A stretch of DNA of 64,000 bases from Brevundimonas sp. EYE_349 (GTDB lineage: Bacteria; Pseudomonadota; Alphaproteobacteria; Caulobacterales; Caulobacteraceae): positions 62,001-126,000 of the forward strand of contig NZ_JAHXPB010000006.1 of NCBI RefSeq assembly GCF_023147505.1, in the 5' to 3' direction. Position numbers and translations under genes: made by a program. Below the pieces are notes generated by a model that worked only from the letters and a program-made list of their open reading frames with translations, had not been told where the DNA came from and did no database searches. This document shows, one piece after another, positions 40,406 to 50,787 of the stretch (the first letter of the stretch is position 1; each line of letters begins with the position of its first letter).

Positions 40406-40822
40406 GTGCCGGCCTTCCCGGACGACCGGCCGCTGGTGCTGTTCGACGGCGATTGCGCCCTGTGCTCGGGCTCGGCGCGCAAGATACTGAAGCACGACCT
40501 GGCGGGCAGCATCCGTCTGGCGCCCACCCAGTCGACGTTGGGGCGGGCGCTGCTGGTCCACTATGGCGTCGATCCCGACGATCCCTATACGATGCTGCTG
40601 ATCCAGGACGGCGTGGCGTACCAGCGTTCGGACGGCGCGCTGGGCATCGCCGCCCTTCTGCCGTGGCCCTATCGGCTGGCGGTTCTGGGGCGGATCGTCC
40701 CGCGCGGGGTTCGCGACACCCTGTATGATTTCATCGCACGCCATCGTCGCCGCCTTCCCGGCGCGACATGGTGCGCCATGCCGCCGCAAGGTGTGGATCT
40801 GAGCGACAGGGTGGTGGGATGA
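40406..40822 (+). CDS. Thiol-disulfide oxidoreductase, DCC (DUF393) family
   Basis: 138 aa from GTG 40406, preceded by GAGGAT; the frame extends to 40367 but without a site. The family motif FDGDCALCSG near residue 15 gives the D-C-x-x-C pair. Further YGVDPDDPYTMLLIQDG and a C-terminal RRRLPGATWCAMPPQ typical of DCC proteins. Likely membrane-associated redox protein. Stop overlaps the following SDR gene start (ATGAGC), so co-translated. Confidence 0.88.
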   Translation: MPAFPDDRPLVLFDGDCALCSGSARKILKHDLAGSIRLAPTQSTLGRALLVHYGVDPDDPYTMLLIQDGVAYQRSDGALGIAALLPWPYRLAVLGRIVPRGVRDTLYDFIARHRRRLPGATWCAMPPQGVDLSDRVVG

Positions 40823-42119
40823 GCGGACGGGTCCTGGTGCTGGGCGCGAACGGTTTCATCGGCTCCCACGTCGGGGCGGCTCTGGCCTCGGCCGGCTGGT
40901 CCGTGCTGGCCGGCGCGCGCCGCATCGCCGAGCCGGCTCGCCGCGCGCCCGGTTTTGACTGGGTGTCCGCCGACTTTTCACGACTGATCTCGGCCGAGGC
41001 CTGGAAGCAGATATTGGACGGCGTGGATGCGGTGGTGAACTGCGTCGGCGTATTGCAGGATGGCGGCGGCGACAGCACCCTCGCCGCCCACGTCGATGGA
41101 CCGCGCGCCCTGATCGCGGCGTGTCAGGCGGCGGGCGTGCGGCGGCTGGTGCATATTTCCGCCGTCGGCGCGGACGAGGCGGCCGGCACCCCCTATGCCC
41201 GCACAAAGGCCGAAACCGAACGACTGGTCGAGGCCAGCGGTTTGGACTGGCTGATCCTGCGGCCATCGCTGGTGGTGGATCGCGCGGCCTTCGGCGGCAC
41301 GGGGTTGATCCGGGCGCTGGCGGCCTTCCCGGCGTTCAGCCCGGTCGTGGGCGGCGACCAGACCTTCCGCCCGATTCCGCTGGGCGACGTGTGCGCCGCC
41401 GTCGTCGCGGCGGTGAAGCCGGGTGCGCCGGCGCGCCAATCGTTTGACATGCCGGGGCCGCAGGCCGTGACCATGGTCGAGACTGTGCGGCTTTATCGCG
41501 GCTGGATGGGTCTGAAGCCGGCGCCGGTCGTTCGCGTGCCGCGCGCCCTGGCCGCGCCCGCCCTGGCCGTCGGCGATCTGCTGGGGCGTCTGGGATGGTC
41601 GTCGCCGATCCGTACGACCGCCATCAAACAGATGGATCACGATGTCGCCGGCCGTGACAGCGGTTGGGCCCAGGCGCTGGGCGTTCGTCCGCGCGGCTTC
41701 ACGGACTTTCTGGCCCAGACCCCGGCTTCGGTTCAGGATGTCTGGCACGCGCGGCTGTGGTTCGTGCGGCCGGTCGCCATCCTGACGCTGGGCCTGTTCT
41801 GGCTGATCACCGGCCTGATCAGTTTCGGGCCAGGGTGGAACGGCGCCGTCGCCATACTGCATGAGGGCGGTTATGGCCGTCTGGCTGGTCCTGTCGCCTG
41901 GTGGGGGCGTTGCTGGACGTGGTGTTGGGACTGATGCTGTTCGTGCGGCCGTGGACGGCGCGGGTGGCGATCTTCATGTGCCTGGCCACGGTCGGCTATC
42001 TGATCGCCGGGACGATCAGCCTGCCGCACTATTGGATCGACCCGCTGGGGCCATGGCTGAAGGTCCTGCCGATGATGGCCCTGTGCCTGTTCGTCGCCGC
42101 CACGGACGCCCGCCGATGA
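40819..42119 (+). pseudogene. NAD(P)-binding SDR / DoxX-like fusion, interrupted by a -1 frameshift
   Basis: From ATG 40819: Rossmann start VLVLGANGFIGSHVGAAL, SADFSR, a VNCVGVLQDGG strand, HISAVGADEAAGTPYARTKA (Y-x-x-x-K) and LILRPSLVVD, an atypical SDR5/complex-I NDUFA9-like protein. The C terminus enters a DoxX-like membrane domain (FVRPVAILTLGLFWLITGLI). At the G5 run 41903-41907 the frame breaks and meets a stop at 41932-41934; the continuing domain (GALLDVVLGLMLFVRP ... LFVAATDARR) goes on in the other frame to 42119. Adding one G restores a single ~433-aa protein. It could be a real mutation, phase variation or a sequencing error in the homopolymer. Confidence 0.8.
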
Positions 42120-42586
42120 GCCTGTATGTCATGCTGAAGATCATCCACATCCTGTCGGGCGCGGTGCTGTTCGGGACGGGGGCGGGGATCGCCTTCTTCA
42201 TGCTGCGCGCCCATGCGACCCGGGACGCCAAGACGGTGGCGGATGTCGGCAAGATCGTGGTCCTGGCCGATTTCGTCTTCACCGCCAGCGCCGTGGTGGT
42301 TCAGCCGATCAGCGGGCTGGGGCTGATCCATCTGCAGGGCTGGTCCTTGACCAGCCCGTGGCTGCTGGCGGCCTATGGCCTCTATGTCTTCGTGGGCGTC
42401 TGCTGGCTGCCGGTGGTGTGGATACAGTACCGGATGATGAAACTGGCCGAACAGGCGGCGGGGCAGGGCGCGCCATTGCCGCCTGCCTATAACCGGCTTT
42501 TCCGCTGGTGGTTCGGACTGGGCTGGCCGGCCTTTGCGGGCGTCCTGGGCATCTATTGGCTGATGGTCGCAAAGCCCGAGTTCTGA
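42116..42586 (+). CDS. DUF2269-family membrane protein
   Basis: 156 aa; ATG 42116 overlaps the stop of the preceding DoxX-like frame. Four hydrophobic helices: YVMLKIIHILSGAVLFGTG, IVVLADFVFTASAVVVQPIS, PWLLAAYGLYVFVGVCWLPV and LGWPAFAGVLGIYWLMVA, with the conserved LKIIHI and W-I/V-Q-Y pattern of DUF2269. This family commonly follows SDR/DoxX-like genes, supporting a functional link. Role unknown. Confidence 0.88.
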   Translation: MSLYVMLKIIHILSGAVLFGTGAGIAFFMLRAHATRDAKTVADVGKIVVLADFVFTASAVVVQPISGLGLIHLQGWSLTSPWLLAAYGLYVFVGVCWLPVVWIQYRMMKLAEQAAGQGAPLPPAYNRLFRWWFGLGWPAFAGVLGIYWLMVAKPEF

Positions 42587-42590
42587 TCGC

Positions 42591-42971
42591 CTACCAGACC
42601 GCCTGATCGAAATGGCGCAGGATCATCTGATCCGCCGTGATCAGCCGCGCGCCATCGGCCATGGCGTTGGCCACGATCAGCCGGTCGAACGGATCGCGCG
42701 TCCAACCGAACCGACAGGCCGCCTGAGCGACGGCCGACATCGAGGCGTCGGATTGGACCAAGCCGATCTGGTCTTCCAGCGCCGCGATCATGTCCGGGAC
42801 GGACGGCGGATTTATCCGACCCAATTCGGTGAGGATTTCAAGCTCGACAACAACCAGCGGCGAAATCACGGGAGCGCCGGAACGGCGTAGCAGTCGTTTG
42901 GCGACATCGCTCAGGTTCTTGGTCTTGCGCAGATAGAGCCAGGCCACGACCTGGGTGTCCAAATGGATCAT
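42591..42971 (-). CDS. PIN-domain ribonuclease toxin (VapC type)
   Basis: 126 aa. Acidic active-site residues of the PIN fold are all visible: Asp5 (HLDTQVVAW), Glu43 (LVVVELEIL), Asp93 and Asp96 (WTRDPFDRLIV) and Asp114 (LITADQMIL). VapC toxins cleave initiator tRNA or other RNAs. Its start overlaps the antitoxin stop by four bases, so the pair is translated together. Position between ordinary genes without mobility genes. Confidence 0.9.
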   Translation of the reverse strand: MIHLDTQVVAWLYLRKTKNLSDVAKRLLRRSGAPVISPLVVVELEILTELGRINPPSVPDMIAALEDQIGLVQSDASMSAVAQAACRFGWTRDPFDRLIVANAMADGARLITADQMILRHFDQAVW

Positions 42972-43246
42972 TTGTCGCCCAGATCGAACTTGGTGTCGGG
43001 GTCCCAGGTCCAGTGGCTTTTGTTCGTGTCGATGTCGTCTGCCCAGTCGTCGGCGCCCTCGCGCACGCCTTGCGCCATATAGGCGTCATAGCGTTCCTCC
43101 GGCGTCAGGGCGGGCTTGGGCGCCTCGGCGATCAGCGTCAGTCGTCGACCGCCGCGCCGGATGACCAGCGGCTCGCCGGTGGCCAGCACGCTGTCCACCA
43201 GTCGAAAGAGATCCTTGCGCAGGGCGGTCAGGGTGACTTCGGTCAT
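42968..43246 (-). CDS. Antitoxin of the VapC pair (Phd/YefM-like)
   Basis: 92 aa from ATG 43246; much longer frames upstream are shadows. N-terminal MTEVTLTALRKDLFRLVDSV followed by GEPLVIRRGGRRLTLIAEAP is the Phd/YefM DNA-binding fold (S/T-x-x-x-x-R-x-x-L ... G-x-P-x-x-I). The acidic C-terminal half (EGADDWADDIDTNKSHWTWD) would wrap the toxin. A palindromic operator lies immediately upstream, consistent with autoregulation. Confidence 0.88.
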   Translation of the reverse strand: MTEVTLTALRKDLFRLVDSVLATGEPLVIRRGGRRLTLIAEAPKPALTPEERYDAYMAQGVREGADDWADDIDTNKSHWTWDPDTKFDLGDK

Positions 43247-43276
43247 ATGTACAGGTTGGTCGTTGAGGCTGTACAT
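43247..43276. promoter_or_regulatory. Palindromic operator of the toxin-antitoxin pair
   Basis: ATGTACAG (43247-43254) and CTGTACAT (43269-43276) form a perfect 8-bp inverted repeat with a 14-base spacer, directly next to the antitoxin start. Each half contains TGTAC. Fits binding of the antitoxin/toxin complex as autorepressor. Confidence 0.7.
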
Positions 43277-43342
43277 GTCAATGCAACGCCGCGACACCTC
43301 ATGTGAGCGACGAAACCGCCCGCGCCGTGCCATAGACCGCCC

Positions 43343-44281
43343 ATGACCGACGCCGCCCCAGATACCGCGCCCGCACCCGCGCCCCTCCCTGTGAAGCCCC
43401 ACGCCCTGACCGGACTGGAGATCGCGGCCATTCTGGCGATCATCGTGGTGTGGGGGGTGAACAACGCCGGGGCCAAGCTGGCGACGGAGCATCTCAGCCC
43501 GCTGCTGGTCGGGGCGATCCGGTTCGGCATCGCCAGCGCCTGTCTGTTCGCCTTCGTGCGGCCGCCGTTTCCCGATTGGAAAAGTCTGTTGATCATCGTG
43601 CTGGTCGGCGGGCCGATCCAGTATGGCCTGGTCTATACGGCCTATTGGCTGGCGCACGACATCAGCCCGGTGACCGTGGCCAACCAGTTGTGGATTCCCT
43701 TCACCTCCCTGTTCGCCTTCGCGATTCTGGGCGAACGGTTGAGCCGGGGGGCGCTGGTCGGCATGGGCGTCGCCTTTGTCGGCGTGGCCTGGATGACGCT
43801 GGACACCCATGCGTTGCAGGACTGGCGCGCCATTCTGGTGGGGATCGCCGCCGGCGCCGCCTGGGCCCTGGCGACCGTGGTGGCGCGGCGGACCACGTCG
43901 ATCCCGCCGCTGAAGATGCAGGGTCTGCTGGCGGCCGGGACCCTTCCGGTGCTGGCCTTCGGCTCTCTTGTGTTCGAACACGGTCAGATCGAGGCGATCC
44001 GCACGGCGCCGCCGATGGTCTGGGTCTCGCTGCTCTGGGCCGGGGTGGTGTCTTCGGTCCTGGCCACGACCCTGTTGTTCTGGCTGGTGCAGAGGCGTGA
44101 GGCGGGGCGTGTGACGCCTTATCTGCTGGCGACGCCGGTGGTTTCGATGGCGATCGGCTGGGGCCTGATGGGCGATGTGCTGACGCCGCAGATCCTGACC
44201 GGCTCGGCTATCGCCATGGGCGGAGTGGTTCTGGTCGCTCTGGCCGAACGGGGCTTGCGCGCCGGGGCCGCCAAGGCTTGA
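43343..44281 (+). CDS. EamA/DMT-family transporter
   Basis: 312 aa inner-membrane protein with ten predicted helices in two EamA repeats: IAAILAIIVVWGVNNAGAKL opens the first, GIAAGAAWALATVVARRTT the second. Polar Pro/Ala-rich N-terminal tail (APAPAPLPVKP). The small residues and the E/R-rich loop FAILGERLSRGALVGMG are typical. Substrate of DMT exporters (amino acids, metabolites, drugs) cannot be inferred. Confidence 0.9.
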   Translation: MTDAAPDTAPAPAPLPVKPHALTGLEIAAILAIIVVWGVNNAGAKLATEHLSPLLVGAIRFGIASACLFAFVRPPFPDWKSLLIIVLVGGPIQYGLVYTAYWLAHDISPVTVANQLWIPFTSLFAFAILGERLSRGALVGMGVAFVGVAWMTLDTHALQDWRAILVGIAAGAAWALATVVARRTTSIPPLKMQGLLAAGTLPVLAFGSLVFEHGQIEAIRTAPPMVWVSLLWAGVVSSVLATTLLFWLVQRREAGRVTPYLLATPVVSMAIGWGLMGDVLTPQILTGSAIAMGGVVLVALAERGLRAGAAKA

Positions 44282-44295
44282 TCTGATCGGAAACG

Positions 44296-44844
44296 ATGCA
44301 GGAGCCGTCCGTGAACCACATCCCCCTCGACGCCGACCACGTCTCTCGCCGCTGGCTGGGCAAGGCGGCGCGAGAACTGCAGGACCCGGAGGCCAGCGTG
44401 GTCGCCAGCGCGGCCGACCGCCGCCCGATCTCGGAAGACATCAACGAGACCTTCGACGACCATCAGACCTTCGGCGAGCGTCTGGCGGATCGGGTGGCGG
44501 CCTTTGGCGGCTCCTGGCCGTTCATCATCGCCTTCGGGGTGTTTCTTGCCCTGTGGACGGTGATCAATCTGCTGCTGCGCAAAGAGGCGTTCGATCCCTA
44601 TCCCTTCATCTTCCTGAACCTGGTGCTGTCGATGCTGGCGGCGGTGCAGGCGCCGGTCATCATGATGAGCCAGAACCGGCAGGCGGCCAAGGATCGCCTG
44701 GACGCGGGCAATGACTATCAGGTCAATCTGAAGGCCGAGATCGAAATCATGGCCCTTCTGGAGAAGGTCGAGCATCTGACCGCTCGTCAGCAGGAGCAGA
44801 CCGACATGATCCAGCGGCTGCTGCAAGAGAGAAACGCCCGCTGA
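44296..44844 (+). CDS. DUF1003 membrane protein
   Basis: 182 aa. Two membrane helices: WPFIIAFGVFLALWTVINLL and PYPFIFLNLVLSMLAAVQAP, the latter followed by VIMMSQNRQAAKDRL, the usual DUF1003 signature. The C-terminal region is a coiled coil (EIEIMALLEKVEHLTARQQE). Function unknown. The stop codon lies inside a strong hairpin. Confidence 0.9.
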   Translation: MQEPSVNHIPLDADHVSRRWLGKAARELQDPEASVVASAADRRPISEDINETFDDHQTFGERLADRVAAFGGSWPFIIAFGVFLALWTVINLLLRKEAFDPYPFIFLNLVLSMLAAVQAPVIMMSQNRQAAKDRLDAGNDYQVNLKAEIEIMALLEKVEHLTARQQEQTDMIQRLLQERNAR

Positions 44845-44862
44845 ACCGGGATTCAGCGGGCG
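44835..44862. terminator. Terminator-type hairpin shared by DUF1003 and sodC
   Basis: CGCCCGCTGAA (44835-44845) pairs with TTCAGCGGGCG (44852-44862), perfect 11-bp stem and six-base loop. It spans the DUF1003 stop and lies 25 bases from the convergent sodC stop. U-tracts are weak on both sides. Confidence 0.65.
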
Positions 44863-44886
44863 CTCTCGATCCGGTTTTCGGAAACC

Positions 44887-45462
44887 TCAACTGGCGCTGA
44901 GCGCCGCGCAGGCCACACGGTCGCCGGCCCCGCCGATGGGCTGGGTTGTATGGTCGTCGGGATTGGCGTGGATGATGATGGCCGAGCCGTCGGCGTCCCA
45001 CAGCCACTGGCCGGGGCCTTCGGACGAGATGCGGGCGCGGGTGGTGAACAGTTCGGCGTTCACCTTGCCGTCCGCCCCGGCCCAGACGTTGGGCAGGTCG
45101 CCGTCGTCCGGTCCGGCCGCGTTCAGCAGGCCGTGCGGCGCCTTGGGCTCGCCGTGGTTGATGTGGGCGCCGGACGAGGTGAAGGGCGCGGCGCATTCGC
45201 CGGTCGCATGGATGTGGATGCCGTGCCAACCGGGCGTCAGGCCCGAGGCCTCGATCTTGATCAACAGGCCGGTCGGCCCCTGACGCAGATCGACGCGGCC
45301 GATATTGGCGCCCGCGGCGTTGACGAGAACCGCCTGGCCGGTGGCGCCCACGGGGGCGCGTTCGGCGGCGGCCTGCGGGGCGTTGCCGGTGGCGGCGCAG
45401 GCGGTGGTCAGGGCCAGCGGCGAGGCGATCATCAGGGCGGCGGCGAGCGTTTGGACGCGCAT
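44887..45462 (-). CDS. sodC: Cu/Zn superoxide dismutase
   Basis: Periplasmic enzyme that removes superoxide. 191 aa with a signal peptide (MRVQTLAAALMIASPLALTT) that may end at a lipid-modified Cys (TAC) or be cut nearby. Metal ligands: GIHIHATGEC, SGAHINH, HGLLNA and AIIIHANPDDH; the conserved disulfide Cys are in TGEC and RVACAAL. C-terminal GAGDRVACA is the usual Arg/Cys end. Convergent with DUF1003. Confidence 0.94.
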   Translation of the reverse strand: MRVQTLAAALMIASPLALTTACAATGNAPQAAAERAPVGATGQAVLVNAAGANIGRVDLRQGPTGLLIKIEASGLTPGWHGIHIHATGECAAPFTSSGAHINHGEPKAPHGLLNAAGPDDGDLPNVWAGADGKVNAELFTTRARISSEGPGQWLWDADGSAIIIHANPDDHTTQPIGGAGDRVACAALSAS

Positions 45463-45584
45463 ATGAAATGTCCTTTCAGAGACGGGCTTTCACGGCGGCG
45501 TCGCTTTGCCACCGGGCCCCTGGAATGCTAGAAATCGTCACAGCGGATCACGTTCCGATTCCGGCCGCATAAAGCCACGCTTCC

Positions 45585-48356
<2,772 letters not shown>

Positions 48357-48372
48357 TCCTCCACCGCGCAGC

Positions 48373-48467
48373 GGGGGAGGGGGACCATGCGCAGCATGGT
48401 GGAGGGGGCGACCCCAAACACTGGCCTTCGGTCCGCCCCCTCCACCACTTCGTGGTCCCCCTCCCCC
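48373..48467. repeat. Long GC-rich inverted repeat
   Basis: The left arm 48373-48409 and right arm 48435-48467 are reverse complements over 15 and 13 bases (GGGGGAGGGGGACCA and TGGTGGAGGGGGC in the left arm), with different short inner loops. Each arm also folds on itself (ACCA/TGGT). It fills the gyrA to aminotransferase gap, and its design is like the dispersed palindromic (REP/ICE-like) elements of alphaproteobacteria. Confidence 0.85.
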
Positions 48468-48486
48468 ATGAATGGGGGAGGATGGG

Positions 48487-49326
48487 TTGAACGCGACAAT
48501 CCTGATCGACGGTCACCCCGCCACGGCCGATGACTTGGCCCATCAGGCTTTGGTCAACTACGGCGCCTACACATCGTTCTGCGTGGAGCAGGGCGCTGTG
48601 CGCGGCCTCGACCTGCATCTGGCGCGGCTGGAGCAGGCGGCGGTCGAACTGTTCGGTGAAAGCCCAGGCGAGGCAGAGTTGCGTCGTCTGATGGCCCAGG
48701 CCGTCGAGGGCCACCACGCCTGCTGGCTGCGGGTCAGCCTGTTTTCCCCGGAAATCGGTCATCGCGCCCCGTCGTTCGCCGGTCGGCCGAAAGTCATGAC
48801 GGCGGTTTCGCCGCCCCCGCCGCCGTTGGCCGTCTCGGTCCGGGTCAAGACGATCGCCTATCAGCGGGAAGCGCCGCATCTGAAACACGTCGCGACCATG
48901 GGGTTGACCCGCGCGCGGCGCGCCGCCCGCGCGGATGGCTTCGACGATGCGTTGTTCACCGACGCCGAGGGGCGGGTTTTGGAGGGGGCGCTCTGGAATA
49001 TCGGCTTCATTCGGGGCGAGCGGATCGTCTGGCCGCAGGGGCCGATGCTCGCGGGCGTGACCCAGGCCCTGATTCAACGCGGCCTGTCTGGCGCGGGTCT
49101 TACGTCAGAGACCCGTCCGGTCTCATTGTCCGATATCTCGGCTTTCAACGCCGCCTTCCTGTGCAACAGCGCCACCCCGGCCTGTCCCATCACGGCCATC
49201 GACGACACGGCATTCGCCGCCGATCCGGCGATGCTGGACCGGTTGCAGCGCGCGTGGGCGTCGCAGTCGCCGCAAGCGATCGCGGCCCGCGACGATGACG
49301 AAGGCGTCAGCCGGCTAGGCCGCTGA
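48487..49326 (+). CDS. Class IV PLP-dependent aminotransferase
   Basis: About 279 aa from TTG 48487, chosen because GGGGGAGGA stands 7 bases upstream; ATG 48472 lacks a site. Fold IV features: LVNYGAYTSFCVEQGAVRGL, DLHLARLEQAAVELF, the region HLKHVATMGLTRARRAARAD with the PLP Lys, and FTDAEGRVLEGALWNIGFIR with the conserved Glu. Size and pattern are nearest to aminodeoxychorismate lyase (PabC)/D-amino acid transaminase-like proteins; branched-chain aminotransferase is less likely. Precise substrate not settled. Confidence 0.85.
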   Translation: MNATILIDGHPATADDLAHQALVNYGAYTSFCVEQGAVRGLDLHLARLEQAAVELFGESPGEAELRRLMAQAVEGHHACWLRVSLFSPEIGHRAPSFAGRPKVMTAVSPPPPPLAVSVRVKTIAYQREAPHLKHVATMGLTRARRAARADGFDDALFTDAEGRVLEGALWNIGFIRGERIVWPQGPMLAGVTQALIQRGLSGAGLTSETRPVSLSDISAFNAAFLCNSATPACPITAIDDTAFAADPAMLDRLQRAWASQSPQAIAARDDDEGVSRLGR

Positions 49327-49381
49327 TTTCGCACCTGCTAAACGACGCCGAACGGCAGGCGACAGGCTGGGGAGACACGCC

Positions 49382-49870
49382 ATGCGCATCGGACTTTATC
49401 CGGGCACCTTCGACCCGGTGACGAACGGGCATACCGACATCATCAAACGCGCGCTGAAGCTGGTGGACCGAGTGGTCATCGGCGTGGCGCGCAATGACGA
49501 GAAGGGCCCGCTGTTCACCACCGACGAGCGGGTTCGGATGCTGCAGGACGAGGTCGCGGGCCTGGGCGGGGACATCGTGGTCCAGCCCTTTTCGAACCTG
49601 CTGATGCATTTCGCCGAGGAACTGAACGCCAATGTCATCATCCGGGGTTTGCGCGCGGTCGCCGACTTCGAATACGAGTTCCAGATGACGGCCATGAACC
49701 AGCGCCTCAATCAGGACATCGAGACGGTATTCCTGATGGCCGATCCGCGCCACCAGGCCATCGCCTCGCGGCTGGTCAAGGAAATCGCCCGTCTGGACGG
49801 CGCGATCGACAGTTTCGTCAGCCCCGCCATCGCCGCGCGCGTGCGGGACAAGGTCAAGAACGGGATTTGA
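49382..49870 (+). CDS. coaD: Phosphopantetheine adenylyltransferase
   Basis: Fourth step of CoA synthesis. 162 aa, usual length. The nucleotidyltransferase motif GLYPGTFDPVTNGHTDIIKR gives the T/HxGH-type ATP site; the second is the VIIRGLRAVADFEYEFQM segment; the end DSFVSPAIAARVRDKV is typical. GGGGAG precedes the ATG. Confidence 0.97.
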   Translation: MRIGLYPGTFDPVTNGHTDIIKRALKLVDRVVIGVARNDEKGPLFTTDERVRMLQDEVAGLGGDIVVQPFSNLLMHFAEELNANVIIRGLRAVADFEYEFQMTAMNQRLNQDIETVFLMADPRHQAIASRLVKEIARLDGAIDSFVSPAIAARVRDKVKNGI

Positions 49871-49878
49871 GAACGACT

Positions 49879-50754
49879 ATGCGTAAGGCGATCATCGCGG
49901 CCGGACTCGGCGCCCTTCTGGCCTCCAGCGCGGTCCAGGCCCAGACGGCGGCGCCCGCCGCCGCCCCTGTCGCGGCCCCTGCCGCCGACTGGCGCACCAT
50001 CGCGCCCGAGAACCTGCTGGTCATCGACACCGCCAAGGGCCGCATCCTGGTGGAGCTGGTTCCGGTGGCGGCGCCCAATCACGCCGAACGCATCCGCACC
50101 CTGGCCAATCAGGGCTTCTACGACGGGCTGAAGTTCCACCGCGTCATTCCCGGCTTCATGGCCCAGACCGGCGATCCCAAGGGCACCGGCGAGGGCGGCA
50201 GCGAGCTGCCCGACCTGAAGGCCGAGTTCAACTTCCGTCGCGGTCGCGACGCCGGCTTCGTCGCCGTACCCAACTCGGGCATGGGCGTGCGCGGCCTTGT
50301 GAACGATCTGCCGGTCCAGACCCAGCCTGACGCCCAGATGATGGTCACCGCCGACTTCAAGGTGGACGCCCACGGTCTGTTCTGCCCTGGCGTGCTGGGT
50401 ATGGCGCGATCCGGCTCGCCCGACAGCGCCAACAGCCAGTTCTTCCTGATGATGGGCACCCGCGATCAGCTGGACGGCGTCTATACCGCTTTCGGCCGCG
50501 TGGTGTCGGGCCTGGACGTGCTGGACAAGATCAAGAAGGGTTCTGACGCCGAGGACGGCAAGGTGACTGATCCCGACGTCATGACCCACGTCCGCATGGC
50601 TTCGGCCCTGGCGGAGGGGCAGCGCCCGACCGTTCGCGTGCTGAACGCCTCCAGCGCGGCATTCGCCGACCGGATCGCCGCAACTCGCACCGCGCGCGGA
50701 TCGGGTTTCAGCATCTGCGACGTCCAGCCGGTCGCCGAGGTCGTCGGCGGCTGA
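49879..50754 (+). CDS. Secreted cyclophilin-type peptidyl-prolyl isomerase 1
   Basis: 291 aa from ATG 49879. Signal peptide AIIAAGLGALLASSAVQAQ with cleavage after VQA. Cyclophilin domain begins DTAKGRILVELVPVAAPNHA; active-site residues in FHRVIPGFMAQTGDPKGTGE (Arg, Phe, Gln) and SANSQFFLMMG. A C-terminal extension of about 50 residues (TVRVLNASSAAFADRIAATR ... ICDVQP) is shared with the next gene. Periplasmic folding helper. Followed by a paralogue, 33 bases apart. Confidence 0.93.
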   Translation: MRKAIIAAGLGALLASSAVQAQTAAPAAAPVAAPAADWRTIAPENLLVIDTAKGRILVELVPVAAPNHAERIRTLANQGFYDGLKFHRVIPGFMAQTGDPKGTGEGGSELPDLKAEFNFRRGRDAGFVAVPNSGMGVRGLVNDLPVQTQPDAQMMVTADFKVDAHGLFCPGVLGMARSGSPDSANSQFFLMMGTRDQLDGVYTAFGRVVSGLDVLDKIKKGSDAEDGKVTDPDVMTHVRMASALAEGQRPTVRVLNASSAAFADRIAATRTARGSGFSICDVQPVAEVVGG

Positions 50755-50787
50755 AGGCCGGATCGACCATCAGGAGGGGTAGGGGAC

